Shown piece after piece: positions 10,475 through 20,848 of a stretch of 64,000 nucleotides of DNA. The translations under genes were made by a program, and so were the position numbers. Location: positions 85,136-149,135 of the forward strand of contig JAJIRX010000916.1 of NCBI GenBank assembly GCA_023853785.1, written 5' to 3'. Source of the stretch: Psilocybe azurescens (Eukaryota > Basidiomycota > Agaricomycetes > Agaricales > Agrocybaceae). The notes under the pieces were generated by a model, which was given only the letters and a program-made list of their open reading frames with translations, had not been told where the DNA came from and made no database searches. The stretch's first letter is position 1, and each line of letters opens with the position of its first letter.

Positions 10475-13400
10475 CTAGAATACTCCAATTTCGAATGTGA
10501 GGTCCTGGTGTAATGTCCTAGGTAGTCCCTTGGTGAATAGATCTGCTATATTTTCTCTGGTATTGATATAAACTAAATTGAGGGTGCCATTCTGGACAAG
10601 ATCACGAAGAAAGTGGAGGGAGATGTCAATATGTTTGGTTTTGGAATAAAATTCCGGGTGGTGAGCGATTGAGACAGCTGCTTGGTTGTCTGAGAATATA
10701 GTTGAGGTAGTAGGAATATCAATTCCTAATTCTGTGAATAATGTTCTGTGCCAGAGTACCTGTTTTGCGCAGTGAGTAGCAGCAGTGTACTCTGCTTCTG
10801 CAGTTGAAAGAGCTACTGTGCTCTGTTTCTTTGCACTCCAAGCGACAGCACCTCCAGCTAGCTTGATAATGTATCCACTGATAGATTTCCTGTCTCTATC
10901 TGATGCCCAATCTGCATCACAGTAAATATTTAATTCTTGGTTGATTTCCTCGGTTTCATGACCATAGGTGAGTTTGTAGTGTCGAGTACCTTTAAGGTAG
11001 CGAAATATTTGTTTAACAGCTGTCCAGTGCTGTTTCTGAGGGTTCTTGGTGAACTGTGCGAGTTTCTGGACAGAAAATGCGATGTCTGGCCGGGTTCCAA
11101 TTGCCAAATACATAAGCGATCCTATAAGTGTTGCATAGCTAGCACTGGCTTGTTCTAGCTGCTCCCACTGCTCGTCCAATTTTCCTTGAGGTACATCTGG
11201 ATTGTCAAGCTTCACATTTGGATCCATGGGAGTAGTGACTGGGTTTACATCCTCAAGACCAAATTTCTTGAGTAGTTGATTAATGTAGGCAGTTTGCGAA
11301 ATGGAAATGACTTTGGAATGGTGATCTTGTATAACATTCATTCCTAGAAGTAGTGAGGGTTGTCCCAGCGATTTAATATCAAATTTCTGGCATAATTGTT
11401 GCTCCAATAAATCGTTCCGAGCATCTGAGTTTGCAATAGATAGGATGTCATCTACCCAGACAAGTAGGATCTCAAATTCTTCACCCTCTTGTCTTTTGTA
11501 GCAGCAGTAATCGGATTTGAGCCTAGTGAATCCCAAGTCCTTCATGGCTGTATCAAATTCCTTGTTCCAAACATTTCCAGCTTGTTTGAGACCATACAAT
11601 GAGCGCCTAAGTCGACAGACACGTCCTGATCCATCATTATATCCAGGAGGTTGTCGCATATATAGTTCTTCTTCAATATATCCATTTAAATAAGCGCCCT
11701 TGACGTCAAGCTGTCGAAGACTCCATCCATGGACTGCTGAGAGTGCAAGTAAAGTGCGCAAAGTTTCAAAAGCGCATAACTGGTGCGAATGTCCCATCAT
11801 TGCTGTAGTCTATTCCTGGCTTCTGTGAGAAGCCCTGTGCAACAAGTCTTGCCTTGTATTTAATTATATTCCCTTCAGCGTCATGTTTCTTGGTGAATAG
11901 CCATTTGCAGCCTATAGGTTCTCGATCCCTTGGTAAGTTTTGTAGTTCCCAAGTCCCCATCTTCTCCAGAGTGTTTAATTCTTCGTCTATAGCTTCCTGC
12001 CATGCTTCAGATTCGCTTCCTGCAAGTGCTTCTTCAATTGTTAAAGGCAGGCTGCTTTCTGAATTCCTTGAAGCTAGCATTGCAATTTCTGGCTCTGAAG
12101 CAACATTGGTTCGTTCTGTTTGCTTAGCCTTTGAAGATTCTGTTGGACGAGTGATATCTGGTGTAGGGAGTGGAATAGGAGTGGGTGTATTGAATCTTGA
12201 TGACGGAGTTCAGCGCCCTGAGGGTTGTGAGACTTCTTGTAGTCAATTTGCATTGTTCTGGTGCGTAGTTGGCGATTATTTGAATCACTGGAAGTTATGA
12301 CCGGTTGAACAATTTTTTCTGATTGTATTTCGTTGGTTTGTGCATCTGGAACTGGTCCTGGCTCCCCTCAGATGCCAAACCAGGTACTGTAGTAATTATT
12401 TCAAGTTCCCTAGGTTCATCATTTTCATTAAAAGCGAAATTCCGGGATGTCTTGATGCTTCTATGTTTGCTGTCATAATAGCGAATTGATTTGGATCCAT
12501 CATTAAATCCCACAAAGACCATCTTGTGCGATTTTGGGTGCAGTTTGGATCGGTTCTGGGACTCATCTAGGACCCATACATCGCATCCAAACTCTCTGAG
12601 GTGTGAAACATCAGGTTTGGAGCCATTCCAAGCTTCGTAAGGTGTCAGGCCTTTAAGCGCCCTGGTAGGCGCCCTGTTTCGAAGGTAATTGGCATGGGAG
12701 ACTGCTTCATCCCATAAAAATCAGGTAGCTTCTTCGAAATTAGCATGGCTCTTGCAAGCTCCAGGTGTGTACGGTTAAATCGCTCTGCTACTCCATTTTG
12801 TGATTGAGAATAAGGTGCAGTGGTTTGTACTTCAATGCCTCTTTCTTCTGCCCATGTCTTTATTTCTTTGTTGACTAACTCCTTCCCATTGTCAAAGCGC
12901 ATCCACTTTGGGTGTTTTCCAAATTTCCTTTCCAGTAGGGTAGCATGGTCCTTTATCCGGGCTGAGGCCTCTGTTTTATCCTTCATAAATTTTACTCCAC
13001 TGAAGCGGACTGCATCATCTGTGAATGAGATGTAGTATTTGAAGCCTCCAATAGACTGAACTCCTGCTGGTCCCCAAACATCACTCATAAATCCTTCTCC
13101 AGGAATCTCTGAGCGATTGTCTGCCTCCTTTGGGAATGGTTTGTGAGCCTGTTTTGCTTGGATACAAGCCTCACATGTTGGGGAAGGAATAGATGTGTGA
13201 TCTATCTCCATTCCATTTACCAGCTCCTCCCGGCTGATTTGTTGCAAAGATGACATGGATATGTGTCCAAATTTTCGGTGCCATTGGTCCCAGGTAAGCT
13301 TCTGCGATGAAGCATAGTTTGTCTTCTCTTTTCCGGGTAGTTGTGCACGGGCTAATAATAGGTAAAGCCTATTAGACTTGATTCCTTTTCCAATTATTTT

Positions 13401-14628
13401 ATCCTTGGAATCTGATATGGAGCATCCACCTTTGGTAAATTTAACATGCCCATTTGCATCATCAATTCTGCTGATTGATAGTAGGCAGTTTGGAGCATCA
13501 GGGACATGTAGGACATTGCGGAGTTGGTGTCGGAATGTTTTTCCATCCACAGAGAAATTAACAATGACTGTTCCACGGCCTTGTGCAGTGACAGGGCTTA
13601 ATCCGAGGCCCTGTATGGTTGAATCCTTGAGTGGTGTATAATCAATAAATGCCTCCTTCATGGTACAGATATGTGAGGTTGTTCCTGAGTCTAATATCCA
13701 ATCATATTTCGAAAATTCTCTGTGTTGTTCTGCAGGCGCAAATGCCATGTATGATGCATCATTAAGATTTGATGTGATTGACTCCTGTGCTTGATTTGTG
13801 CGCCCTGCCCTATTTGGTCCTCTTCGGCCTTTAGGTCCCTGACCTTCCCTTCCACCACCTTTAGCCCAACATTCCTTTGATATGTGACCTTTTTGTGGCA
13901 GTTGTAACATTCTTTGTCCGATGAATCCGATGATTTGTTGAATTTTCCGTTGTTCCTTGAGTTGCCAGATTGTCTAGCCTGTAAGGATGTCTGTGTTGAG
14001 TCACCAGACCTAGACTTGCGACGTCTATCTTCTTCCATGAGAATAGCCACAAGTTCATGAGATGATAATTGAGGTTTATTCCCACTTGACCCAAGATAAG
14101 ATGTTGTATAAGTGTCCCATGACTCGGGAAGTGATGTGATTAAAATCATTACAAAATCTTCATCTGGTACTTTGCTGCCCATAACATGCAGTTCCTCCTG
14201 TAGCTGGCGCAATTTTGATATATGTTCCACCATATTGAATCCTTCTTCTGCTGTTGCTCTGTACAACGCCCTTCGTGTGGCCAAAATTCCAAGTCGGCCT
14301 TTGGATTCCTTCACTGTGGTAAGTTGTTCCCACATTTGGCGTGCTGTGACTGCACCACTGATGTGTATTATTTCCGAATCTGAGATTGACAGCTCAATTC
14401 GGACTCGTGCCTTGCATCCTGTTCTCTCCATTTCTTCTGAGCTTCCAGCTCTTGTGCAGTTGGTTTTCCGGGGTCAGCTGATTCTGGTGCCTTTGCATCA
14501 ATTGCAATATGGTCTTCCAGTCCAAGGTCAGTGAATACTGCAAGCATTCTTCGCTTCCATGGCATCCAATTATCTGCCTTCAGCATGGGAATCCGGTAGG
14601 GTCCAGACGTGCTATATTCGTCCGACAT
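10475..14628 (-). pseudogene. Copia gag-pol polyprotein, frameshifted
   Basis: Gag starts at 14628 (MSDEYSTSGPYRIPMLKADN). Then come a zinc knuckle CYNCHKKGHISKECW (about 13900), a protease motif WILDSGTTSHIC (about 13690), integrase with its HHCC and DDE regions (MSDVWGP, RFDNGKE, VAERFNRTHLE; about 13300–12700), reverse transcriptase (QLDVKGAYLNG, WVDDILSI; about 12050–11100) and RNase H (DADWASD, SDNQAAVSIAH, ENIADLFTKGL) to a stop at 10475. The catalytic box is WVDD where YVDD is common. Frameshifts lie near 14410, 13890, 12720, 12100–12300 and 11770. Those at 13890 (five T), 12716 (five A) and 11768 (four A) sit exactly at homopolymers and may be sequencing errors, since the LTRs look identical. 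Confidence 0.93.
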
Positions 14629-14706
14629 TTTGATTGCGAGTTAAAAATAAATGAGGATGAGTGTGGCTGTTGAGAATTCAAGTACGAGTTTTTAATGTAC
14701 AGGCAC

Positions 14707-14719
14707 GGGGCCCATAACC
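14707..14719 (-). other. Primer-binding site, half-tRNA-iMet type
   Basis: Directly inside the 5' LTR the element reads GGTTATGGGCCCC. This is complementary to GGGCCCATAACC of the initiator tRNA-Met anticodon arm. Drosophila copia is known to prime from this internal position rather than from the tRNA 3' end. Confidence 0.8.
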
Positions 14720-14927
14720 TATTGACAATTTATGTTTGGAATTCTTAATTTTATTGTGTAGACTTCGCAGCTACTTATATACATGTATCTACTGTAACTA
14801 GAATAATCTACCAGCGTCTAAATATTTCTATGTATGGCATAGCCGAGGCCGAGATAATATTAGTAAGAGTATTAATAAGATAAATCTTCAAGATAAATGT
14901 GTGGAATGTCCGAGCACATTCCCAACA
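14720..14927 (-). repeat. 5' LTR of copia element
   Basis: A 208-bp LTR that looks identical to 10246–10453. It is followed by TSD GTAAG at 14928–14932 and should hold the element promoter; no TATA position can be assigned with confidence. Confidence 0.93.
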
Positions 14928-14932
14928 GTAAG

Positions 14933-16233
14933 TAGTAAGTGCCATTCTCAATCACATTCGAGGTCTAGTTCTTGTATCATTGGTTCGGAACTATGATGAC
15001 GGTGATGATGACGAAGAAAGTCGTAAAAGAGCATGATGTAAAATATAATAATGATGTGTAAAGAACAACAAAAAGAGAGTCAAAATCGAAAAATTGAAAG
15101 TTGGGAAAAAGAGTGGGTGATAGTCAGTCGATAGGAAAAGAAATACGGGTGCAACGTAATGCAGTGCAAAGACGGGACACTACTTGTGGAACTGAACGTA
15201 AAATTAAAAAGGGATAAAGGAACAATGTCAAGTATCACGAAAACCCATCGTAATGAAAAAGAGACCAGATCAGAACGAGAATGAGAAACAGAAAAATGAA
15301 ACAGAACATTAATCGGCCAGGAGGGAAAAACAGAGAGGAACCTCAGCCCTTCACGGCCTTAGTAGAGTCTTCCTCGCGTCCTCGCTCGCCTTCCGCGCGC
15401 TTGCTGACTCCCCTACGCTCGACTCACTCAGTGGAAGATACACCCCTCCAATTGTCGTCGACATATACGATACAGCCATAGGCAACGGATCCTGCCCCTA
15501 CCCCTGCGCGATCTCACCATCCGACTCGGGCGACAGCAGCGTACTCGCACTCCTCATCCGCCCTGCATTATTAGCAGCCGCCACCACGCGCAGCAGCAGC
15601 CCTCTGCCCCTTCTCCGCTTCACTTTCGTGCTTGCTGCCCCCACCGTCTCTGTGCTGCTGGATGACGAGGCACACGCATTCGCGTTTGACGAACTCAGGT
15701 GAGAATTCGGCCGCGAAGCGTTCGACAGCGTACGCTTGAGGAATGGACAGGAGAGCCTCTCTACATGGGCAAGGTCGTGCACAGGTGCGAGGGGTAGCGG
15801 CACATGTGCAGTCGCTGCCGCTGCAAACGCTGCTGCGTGTGCAGATGCGAGGTTCGATTTTGCTTGCGAGATGGGGGTCGGTGCGGGAAGGGTTCTGGGT
15901 TGTTTGTGGTTGTGATGTTGTTGTCGTTCGTGTAGTTGGACGAGTGTCCAGCGGCGGACAAGTGCCCTAACCACCAATCCGACAACGATGCCGTTGACAG
16001 CGGGAACCCGCTCGAGCGCGCAGGCGTAGACCGCGCCTACATCCAAATCGACGCAGTGTTGGATCTCAAGGGGTTATTAACCCCAAAATTTGTTGTTGAC
16101 CCTTGAGCCTTAAATAAGACTTCAATTTTAAGGGTTTATTAAGGTTTCAGCCAAAAGGAAATGTCATACCGTCAAAATCGTTGCCTGATCCCTCCAGCTC
16201 TAGTCCTGTTTTTATCGCACCCCTAAAACTACG
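14933..16233. other. Unassigned; GC-rich coding-like block at 15.4–16.05 kb
   Basis: An AT-rich, purine-rich stretch (14990–15340) is followed by a GC-rich block with a 182-codon open frame on the minus strand (16046–15498). That frame is rich in alanine, serine and arginine, has a hydrophobic N-terminal segment (VPAVNGIVVGLVVRALV), and shows no domain I recognise. It could be a decayed gene or chance. The stretch 16047–16233 shows nothing. Confidence 0.3.
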
Positions 16234-17045
16234 TCACACTGCTGGCGCCGACCGCTGTATGTCTGAAATACAGCAATTTATATACATGACTTATGTGAGA
16301 ATTAATGTAAGTATGACATGTAGCATTTATGTTTAGAAATAATACAGATATCAGACATATATTGTGTTCAGTGGCTGTATTTTGAACAAACACAATTTCT
16401 GTTTCTAAGCTGTAAGTAAATAAAACACCTGATTAAACATAATTCTTTTCTTTGGCTGTTTGTCAAAGATACAGAATAGCTGTATATAATTACTGTATGT
16501 TTTACATACAGATATAGTGTATATAATTGATGTATGTTATACAAACATAACTTGTCTAAATAAAACTTACAGTTAAAGAACAGAACTTCTGTTAGTAAAA
16601 CAAAAAGAATTTGTGTATGTAATTACTGTATGTCAAACTTACACCAAAACATACCTGAGCCAGTCAAATACTGTATGTTTTAGTGTAAGTTTGACATACA
16701 GTAATTACATAGACAAATTCTGTTTGTTTTACTAACAGAAGTTCTGTTCTGTAACTGTAAGTTTTATTTAGACAAGTTATGTTTGTATAAAATACAGTAG
16801 TTATATACAGCTATTCTGTATCTTTGACAAACAGCCAAAGAAAAGAAATTCTGTTTAATTGGTATTTTATTTACTTACAGCTTAGAAACAGAAATAGTGT
16901 TTTTAATATACAGCCACTGAACACAATATATGTCTGATATCTGTATTATTTCTAAACATAATTGTTGTATACCATACATACATCAATTATTACATAAGTC
17001 ATATATATAAACCACTGTATGTTACACTGCAGGCGCTGACCAGTG
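16234..17045. repeat. Foldback element, near-complete palindrome of about 800 bp
   Basis: The left arm (about 16250–16650) and right arm (about 16665–17035) are inverted copies around a short centre near 16655. Short mirrored landmarks: CAGAACTTCTGTTAGTAAAA with its complement, CTGTATATAATTACTGTATG-like tracts, and GGCTGTTTGTCAAAGATACA with its complement. The outer ends both contain CACTGCWGGCGCYGACC. No coding potential is seen. A transcript would form a very long hairpin. Confidence 0.85.
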
Positions 17046-17344
17046 TAAGGGTCTGTCCGGCAACCAAAATACAGCGTATTTTGATCGTATTTTGATTTTT
17101 GATGGCATATGTATTTATTCCCACAGCACTTAAAGTGGATACCGTGACTGAATGTGACTGTTTATCATTGTCCTTCAATAAGTCTGCATGCTAAATTGAG
17201 AACTACACTCTTTCATGCCCCCCTAATAGGTTGAGACTACATAGTAAAAAATTGATAATAGCAGCAGAATATCTCATACATTTTTGGTGTTGCAACACAA
17301 CTTTGTGCCTCTCCTTTGTACTGGAAACAACCTTATTATACCTC

Positions 17345-17597
17345 CAAGTTGACCAGTGCAGAGTGGGTCAAAGAACTGATTACTTAATGGCCACCACAAT
17401 TATATCTGGACCAAAATTGGTATGCAAGTCCACATTTTAATTACCTTTATGCATGAATTACATGTGGTCTGCGGCCTCAAGGATTCACAGTACATTGGCC
17501 TTGACAAACAGGCTGCAATATTCCTGTATATGTGTGTAACTGGTCTATCAGTCAGACAGGTAGCAGAGAAATTAAAATGCTCAAATGATACTGTTTA
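17345..17597 (+). pseudogene. Harbinger transposase N-terminal remnant
   Basis: The frame from 17473 reads GLKDSQYIGLDKQAAIFLYM followed by CVTGLSVRQVAEKLKCSNDT. This is the N-terminal helix-turn-helix region typical of fungal PIF/Harbinger transposases. An upstream piece near 17345 (SAEWVKELIT) fits the same family but is separated by stops. The DDE catalytic domain is missing, so the copy is non-autonomous. Confidence 0.8.
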
Positions 17598-17663
17598 AAA
17601 CTAGGATACATTTAGATTTATAATTTTTGATGTGTTCTTCGGGAATCGAAAAGCAAGAGAGAC

Positions 17664-17877
17664 AAGTAATCAGTACCAGCTCATAATGAGCCTTACTTTA
17701 CATCTCCCTATACCTTACAAATGGACCCTTAGATATACAAGTCTGTCGCTCTCGATGTTTCGAGCTCTATTAGATACAACAGTATAGAGTGGTGTACATT
17801 TACACCCGTGCGTCTTAGCACCTTGTCTGCTTGTTGCACGATAATAAAAAGATTCAAAAAAAAAAAAGTAATCAGTA
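17664..17877 (+). mobile_element. Poly(A) retroposon (SINE-like) with 12-bp TSD
   Basis: A body of about 190 bp (17676–17865) ends in an A-rich tail (GATTCAAAAAAAAAAAA) and is flanked by the direct repeat AAGTAATCAGTA at 17664–17675 and 17866–17877. This signature indicates LINE-style target-primed insertion. GTTTCGAGCTC resembles a pol III B box, so a SINE is likely; the parent RNA is not recognised. It lies inside the Harbinger element and so is younger. Confidence 0.75.
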
Positions 17878-18149
17878 AGTTCTGCGTGTGACAACTATGT
17901 GACAATACCCTGGGAATAATGAGTATGCCATCAAAAATCAAAATACGATCAAAATACACCTGTATTTTTGTTGCCGGACAGACCCTAAGTAAAACTTACA
18001 GCAAATTAAATACAGAACTTGTAGAATTGCTATAAGTATGACATATAGCACTTCTGTTTCAAAATAATACAGGTAACAAACAGATATTCTGTTTGGTGGC
18101 TGTAAGTTAAACAAACAGTATTTCTGTTTTTAAGCTGTTAGTCAATAAT

Positions 18150-19352
18150 CAGTACTTTACAGTGTCCCACGGGTACCGGTTGGAACCGCTTGGACCCGGT
18201 CAGAACCGATCGAACCGGTCGGAATCCGATCGGAATCCACTCGGACCCACTCGGAACCGGTCGGAATCCAGTCAGAATCCGGTCAGAATTTCTCATAATG
18301 TACTTGTTCAGTGTATAATACAATGCTTAGTCAGCATTACATAATAATTGCTTACATAAGCTTATAAATAATATATTGAAATCACATGATATAGTCTGCT
18401 TAGTCAGTATTATATAATATTTCTTACATAAGCTCTTAAGTAATCATTCAGGTCATATGATATTTGTAATAAATGCGAAATTATAAAATGCACTCAAAAG
18501 GAATTGAACCAACAGCTTCATATATATTAATTCTATACACACATTACCAACTACACTATTATTGCTTGTGGTATTATCAACATTTTATGAATTATATACC
18601 ATTCTTTACAACACCCAATAATATATTCTGGCACTTCCTCTGAAGCTATACCCACATATTATATATCAAAATGATCAGAAAATTGAGGGCAATGCATCTG
18701 TAATTACACAATCATCAGAATATTATGTCAGCATGTTCAATATACAAAATACTGTAAATTTGAATATATATAGATATTGTAAACTACATTTTGCAACAAA
18801 ATAGCACTCTGTTAGCTATATATTAATAGTGTTACAATAATAGAAATTAATGGAATACAAAGATTAATTTTATTCAAGACATTTAGATTATATAAGCACA
18901 GATTTATATGAAAATAGGTATTTCTTTACCAGAAATTTTTAATTTTATATAACTATTACATAAACATATTCTCCTCAATTTTACAATTCTAACAATACCA
19001 AATTTGTCACAAACTGTTGAGATCTATGTATACTTTTGTGTTATTACTTGTTGAGCTGTAAATAGTATGCTGACATAATATGGTTCCGCTTGGTACCACT
19101 CGGATTCCACTCGGAATTGGGTCTAATTGGGTTTCAAATTTGATGAATTCCACTTGGATTCCAGTCGGATTCCGGTCGGATTCCGATCAGATTTTGGTCG
19201 GACTTGTTAACAGTGGAACCGGTCGGTACCGGTGGTTCCGATCGGAATCCAGTCAGAATCCGGTCGGAAAAATTTGGACATTTTACTGCTAATTTGGCAG
19301 GGACACTGCCAAATAAAATTCGATCGGTACCTGTGGGGAGTGTAAAGACCTC
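18150..19352. mobile_element. Element 1: non-autonomous DNA element, TSD TCAATAAT
   Basis: Starts CAGTACTTTACAGTGTCCCA and ends GAGTGTAAAGACCTC, flanked by TCAATAAT at 18142–18149 and 19353–19360. The uninterrupted foldback sequence confirms the target. Subterminal arrays at 18168–18290 and 19080–19270 repeat GGTCGGAATCC-type units every 10–11 bp. The AT-rich interior shares a block with element 4 and holds a tRNA-like segment. No transposase is encoded. An 8-bp TSD fits hAT or Zisupton/KDZ-type mobilisation. Confidence 0.85.
18488..18575 (-). repeat. tRNA-like segment in element 1
   Basis: On the minus strand the segment carries AGTGTAGTTGGTA (A-box-like) and GGTTCAATTCC (B box, 18500–18510). 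The flanking sequence 18475–18715 is homologous to 28770–29000 of element 4 in the opposite orientation. The predicted arms do not fold into a standard tRNA, so a tRNA-derived SINE or captured pol III module is more likely than a working gene. Confidence 0.6.
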
Positions 19353-19535
19353 TCAATAATACACCTGAATAAAGAGAATTTCTATTCTTTGTCTGTTTGT
19401 TAAATATACAGAATAGCTGTATGTAATAGCTGTATGTTATACAAACACAAGTTCTGTAAATAAAACTTACAGTCAAAGTACAGAATTTATGTATATAACT
19501 GCTGTATGTAAAACTTACACCAAAATATACTTGAG

Positions 19536-20066
19536 GTGCTGCGGGTTCACAAATGTTTGAGTCATGTGACTTTGAACCTGCCACATCGGACCGCTCACCC
19601 CACGGACTGAACAAAATACAGAATTCTGTACTGTGTTCTATGTGTGATATCTCTTTAATTAATACAAGTTCTAATTTTCTATTAAGATTTTCTTTTTATT
19701 AATACTAGTATGAACAACCCTCTGCTTGCTGTCAGTCGGACTTCCATTGGAATTCTGTTGGACTTGTCCATTGTAATTCCAATAGTCATGTCCAGTGGGA
19801 TTCCAATGGACTTCCAATGGACTTTCATTGGTCCTGTCTGGTCATTTCCAGTGGACTTTGACTGCTGGTTTGGCATTATTCCAGTGGACAGTCCACCTGG
19901 ACAGTCTGTTGGACTTGTAGTCCGGTCAGACATTCACCAAATCTCACCTGAATCTCACCAGAAATTTTCAGCAGTCCTAGACCAGAAAAATCCTCATTCT
20001 GAATATAGCAAGTCTGACAGAGTCCAACCAGAGTCTGACCAAAAATGGGGGCCATGTAAAGACCTC
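19536..20066. mobile_element. Element 2: partial copy of the same family, right half
   Basis: The right end GGGGGCCATGTAAAGACCTC is intact at 20047–20066. The subterminal array (19715–19970) carries GGACTTCCATTGG-type units nearly identical to the right array of element 3. Upstream, CACGGACTGAACAAAATACA matches the right core of element 5. No left terminus is present, so the copy is truncated against the foldback unit. Confidence 0.7.
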
Positions 20067-20848
20067 AACAAGCCCCCTCTCTTAATGGTTAATCATTATC
20101 CAGTATGGTGCAACCTCAGTTGGAGACGTCATTATGAGATCAGGACTCCAGAGGTTTGTGATGCTAGTTCAGACCCCTTTTGGCTTGTCAATGCCTAAAT
20201 GAAGAAACATAAAATATCAACTCATCTCCTCACTAATACCTATATCAGTGCAGTTCAGTGCCTTGTCAGTGTATGTCAGTGCGATGTCAGTGAAAAATAT
20301 TGGAGGTCGGTACATGTCAGCGCAAAGGGTGCACTGACATGCACTGACCGGCACGGACATTTCTCTTTGCCCGAAATGAAGGGGAGAAGGTGGGGCGGAG
20401 AGGGTGTGGGAGAGGGTGAAGCGGATAGACACAGAAGCCTACGAGAGTGTTATTAAACTGCTGCACCTGCGAGCTGGTCGCAGTTCTGATGGGCTGAAGC
20501 ACAAAGAGAGCAATTCGACTCATCATGCTTTACTGGGTCAAGTGGCTGAGGATCGGTTTCAGTGTTCACCCACTGTGAAGAGCTAGAAGCATAAAATCTG
20601 TACTTAAAAACAATATCCCATCTGTTACCGTACACAAGTTTACAATTCACGCAAAGCAGATAATAGACAGCGAATAAGAAAGATAAAGACATAAGAGCAA
20701 AAACGAGTTGGACTAATTAAATAATCAACGGATCCACTGTAGATACACGTATAAGAAAAGAAAATAATGGAACGGGAATAGGTATGAAATAGGGCACCAA
20801 AGGGACATTTAACGAGGCAATATTTCACCGTCATCTTTTTCATGCATT
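20067..20848. other. Unassigned; GTCAGTG repeat cluster at 20240–20365
   Basis: Short repeats of GTCAGTG spaced about 10 bp (20250–20300) face inverted copies (CACTGACATGCACTGAC, 20330–20350). This resembles the subterminal arrays of the neighbouring elements and may be a remnant of another one. The rest holds no recognised gene. Confidence 0.4.

Larger units (their letters stand above)
10241..14932 (-). mobile_element. Ty1/copia LTR retrotransposon with 5-bp TSDs
   Basis: A complete copia-type element oriented right to left. The LTRs (10246–10453 and 14720–14927) look identical by eye, which implies recent insertion. The flanking pentanucleotide GTAAG is duplicated at 10241–10245 and 14928–14932. 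A primer-binding site next to the 5' LTR matches the anticodon arm of initiator tRNA-Met, and a purine tract precedes the 3' LTR. One gag-pol region runs between the LTRs but carries several frameshifts. Confidence 0.95.
17046..17988. mobile_element. PIF/Harbinger-type DNA element with TAA target duplication
   Basis: The element spans 17049–17985 between TAA duplications (17046–17048, 17986–17988). Terminal inverted repeats begin GGGTCTGTCCGGCAAC and extend inward with TTTTGATGGCAT. A three-base TWA target and GGG-type ends are hallmarks of PIF/Harbinger. It contains a transposase remnant and a later retroposon. It is inserted between two foldback units. Confidence 0.88.
17986..19535. repeat. 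Second foldback unit (half), split by element 1
   Basis: The sequences 17989–18149 and 19353–19535 together match one arm of the neighbouring foldback unit, with the same tracts in the same order (ACAAACAGTATTTCTGTTTT, ACACCTGAATAAA, GCTGTATGTAATAGCTGTAT). It was split at TCAATAAT by element 1 and is truncated near the palindrome centre at about 19535. Before the insertions the two units were adjacent. Confidence 0.75.

Noticed and set aside
12295..12522. Independent gene between copia integrase and reverse transcriptase
   Set aside because: It is the linker part of the same gag-pol frame (MVFVGFNDGSKSIRYYDSK) separated only by frame breaks.
20399..20586. Small plus-strand gene near 20.4 kb
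   Set aside because: No domain, no supporting splice sites and low-complexity neighbours.
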